From an uncultured Flavobacteriales bacterium (GTDB lineage Bacteria > Bacteroidota > Bacteroidia > Flavobacteriales > JBLHRE01): 64,000 nt of DNA. The translations under genes were made by a program, and so were the position numbers. Below, piece after piece: positions 63,540 through 64,000 of this stretch (position 1 is its first letter; the number at the start of each line of letters is the position of its first letter). The stretch spans positions 161,868 to 225,867 of the forward strand of contig CAKZPI010000034.1 of NCBI GenBank assembly GCA_937139155.1, in the 5' to 3' direction. The notes beneath the pieces were generated by a model, which was not told the DNA's origin, searched no databases, and saw only the letters and a program-made list of their open reading frames with translations.

Positions 63540-64000
63540 CCGTCAGAGGAATCGAGGTTATGAGGGTGACTAGTGACTAGTGACTGGATGTGCTGGAAAT
63601 GAGCATTTTAACACCTAAATCAGCCATATGGCTTTTGAGGTACTAGGAAATAGGTACTGGGAAATAGGTGGTTTAACTCTACTCGAAATTGAACACCTAA
63701 ACGCCTCAACAACTCAACAGGAGTGACTAGTGACTAGTGATTAGTGACTGGAAAAATGCTAAAAATGAGTGCCTTAGCACCTAAACCATTCTATCAACCA
63801 TAAACTCTCAACTATAAACTCTCAACTATAAACTCGGCTTAGACTCAAACCGAATCGACAGAGGTTTCGAGGTTATGACTCTTGCCTGAAATTTACCAGC
63901 TAAACATCTCAACGACTCAACGACTCAACGACTCAACAATTCTATCAACTATAAACCCTCAACTATAAACTGTGAGTGACTGGTGACTAGTGACTGGATG
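63540..64000. repeat. Composite intergenic repeat tract (right edge)
   Basis: Continues the right-block modules: GTGACTAGTGACTGGATG, GGAAATGAGCATTTTAACAC-type core, GTACTAGGAAATAGG, CTCAACTATAAACT 14-bp units and CAACGACT octamers. It runs to the window end. Confidence 0.85.

Overview
The window is chromosomal DNA of a member of the Bacteroidota, probably a marine Flavobacteriales-like lineage. The signs are an UpxY-type NusG paralogue heading a surface-polysaccharide operon, an S46 dipeptidyl-peptidase, an Omp28-like lipoprotein, a DUF4293 membrane protein, a Rho factor with a long Arg/Asn/Asp-rich insert, and several promoters close to the Bacteroidota -7 consensus TAnnTTTG. No rRNA, phage or CRISPR array is present; there is one tRNA (Gly-TCC).

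Left edge (1-4650, + strand): the tail of a CapD/PglF-type nucleotide-sugar dehydratase, a PIG-L deacetylase and a WlbA/WbpB-type 3-dehydrogenase belong to surface sugar synthesis. They are followed by a compact, promoter-preceded RiPP-like cluster: a 32-residue peptide with a lasso-type leader signature (Y-x2-P-x-L-x3-G...T), a stand-alone asparagine-synthetase-type cyclase lacking the glutaminase domain, and a PF14907-type nucleotidyltransferase. No lasso leader peptidase or PqqD-like recognition protein is visible.

4721-33174 (- strand): one tightly packed polysaccharide operon of about 28 kb, read from right to left. It begins with a winged-helix/nucleotidyltransferase-fold protein and an UpxY-like antiterminator. 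Then come UDP-glucose and UDP-HexNAc dehydrogenases, a TviC-like epimerase, NeuB/NeuC/NeuA-type nonulosonate synthesis, a flippase, a CDP-glycerol-transferase-like protein, a module with a HAD phosphatase, a divergent GAPDH, a second cytidylyltransferase and a 2-hydroxyacid dehydrogenase, a sialyltransferase-like protein, a Wzy-like polymerase, decorating enzymes (PaaK-like, two GNAT/FemAB-like proteins, a glucuronyl C5-epimerase-like protein, an asparagine synthetase), glycosyltransferases, and finally a WecA-like initiating transferase. The export genes wza and wzc (34025-37207, same strand) form a separate unit with its own promoter and terminator.

37432-43421 (+ strand): an unrecognised cell-envelope operon of one large lipoprotein, three small outer-membrane-type proteins and an exactly periodic tandem triplication of a small lipoprotein, with strong signs of gene conversion. 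43422-46377 has no convincing protein gene of normal size. It is packed with composite repeats and holds an isolated, highly structured candidate RNA (45181-45416) with its own terminator.

46378-60999 holds housekeeping and peptidase genes (Omp28-like lipoprotein, metallo-hydrolase, mpl, DPP11-like S46 peptidase, RNA methyltransferase, rho, subtilase, DUF4293). It is interrupted at 51975-55311 by palindromic REP/BIME-like elements around a single REP-associated tyrosine transposase (RAYT), including a six-unit array with a period of about 172 bp. The right end (61003-64000) carries the composite heptanucleotide-rich repeats in inverted orientation relative to those at 43.5-46.3 kb, and they enclose an AAA_14/DUF4143 ATPase gene whose upstream region holds three imperfect 34-bp repeats.
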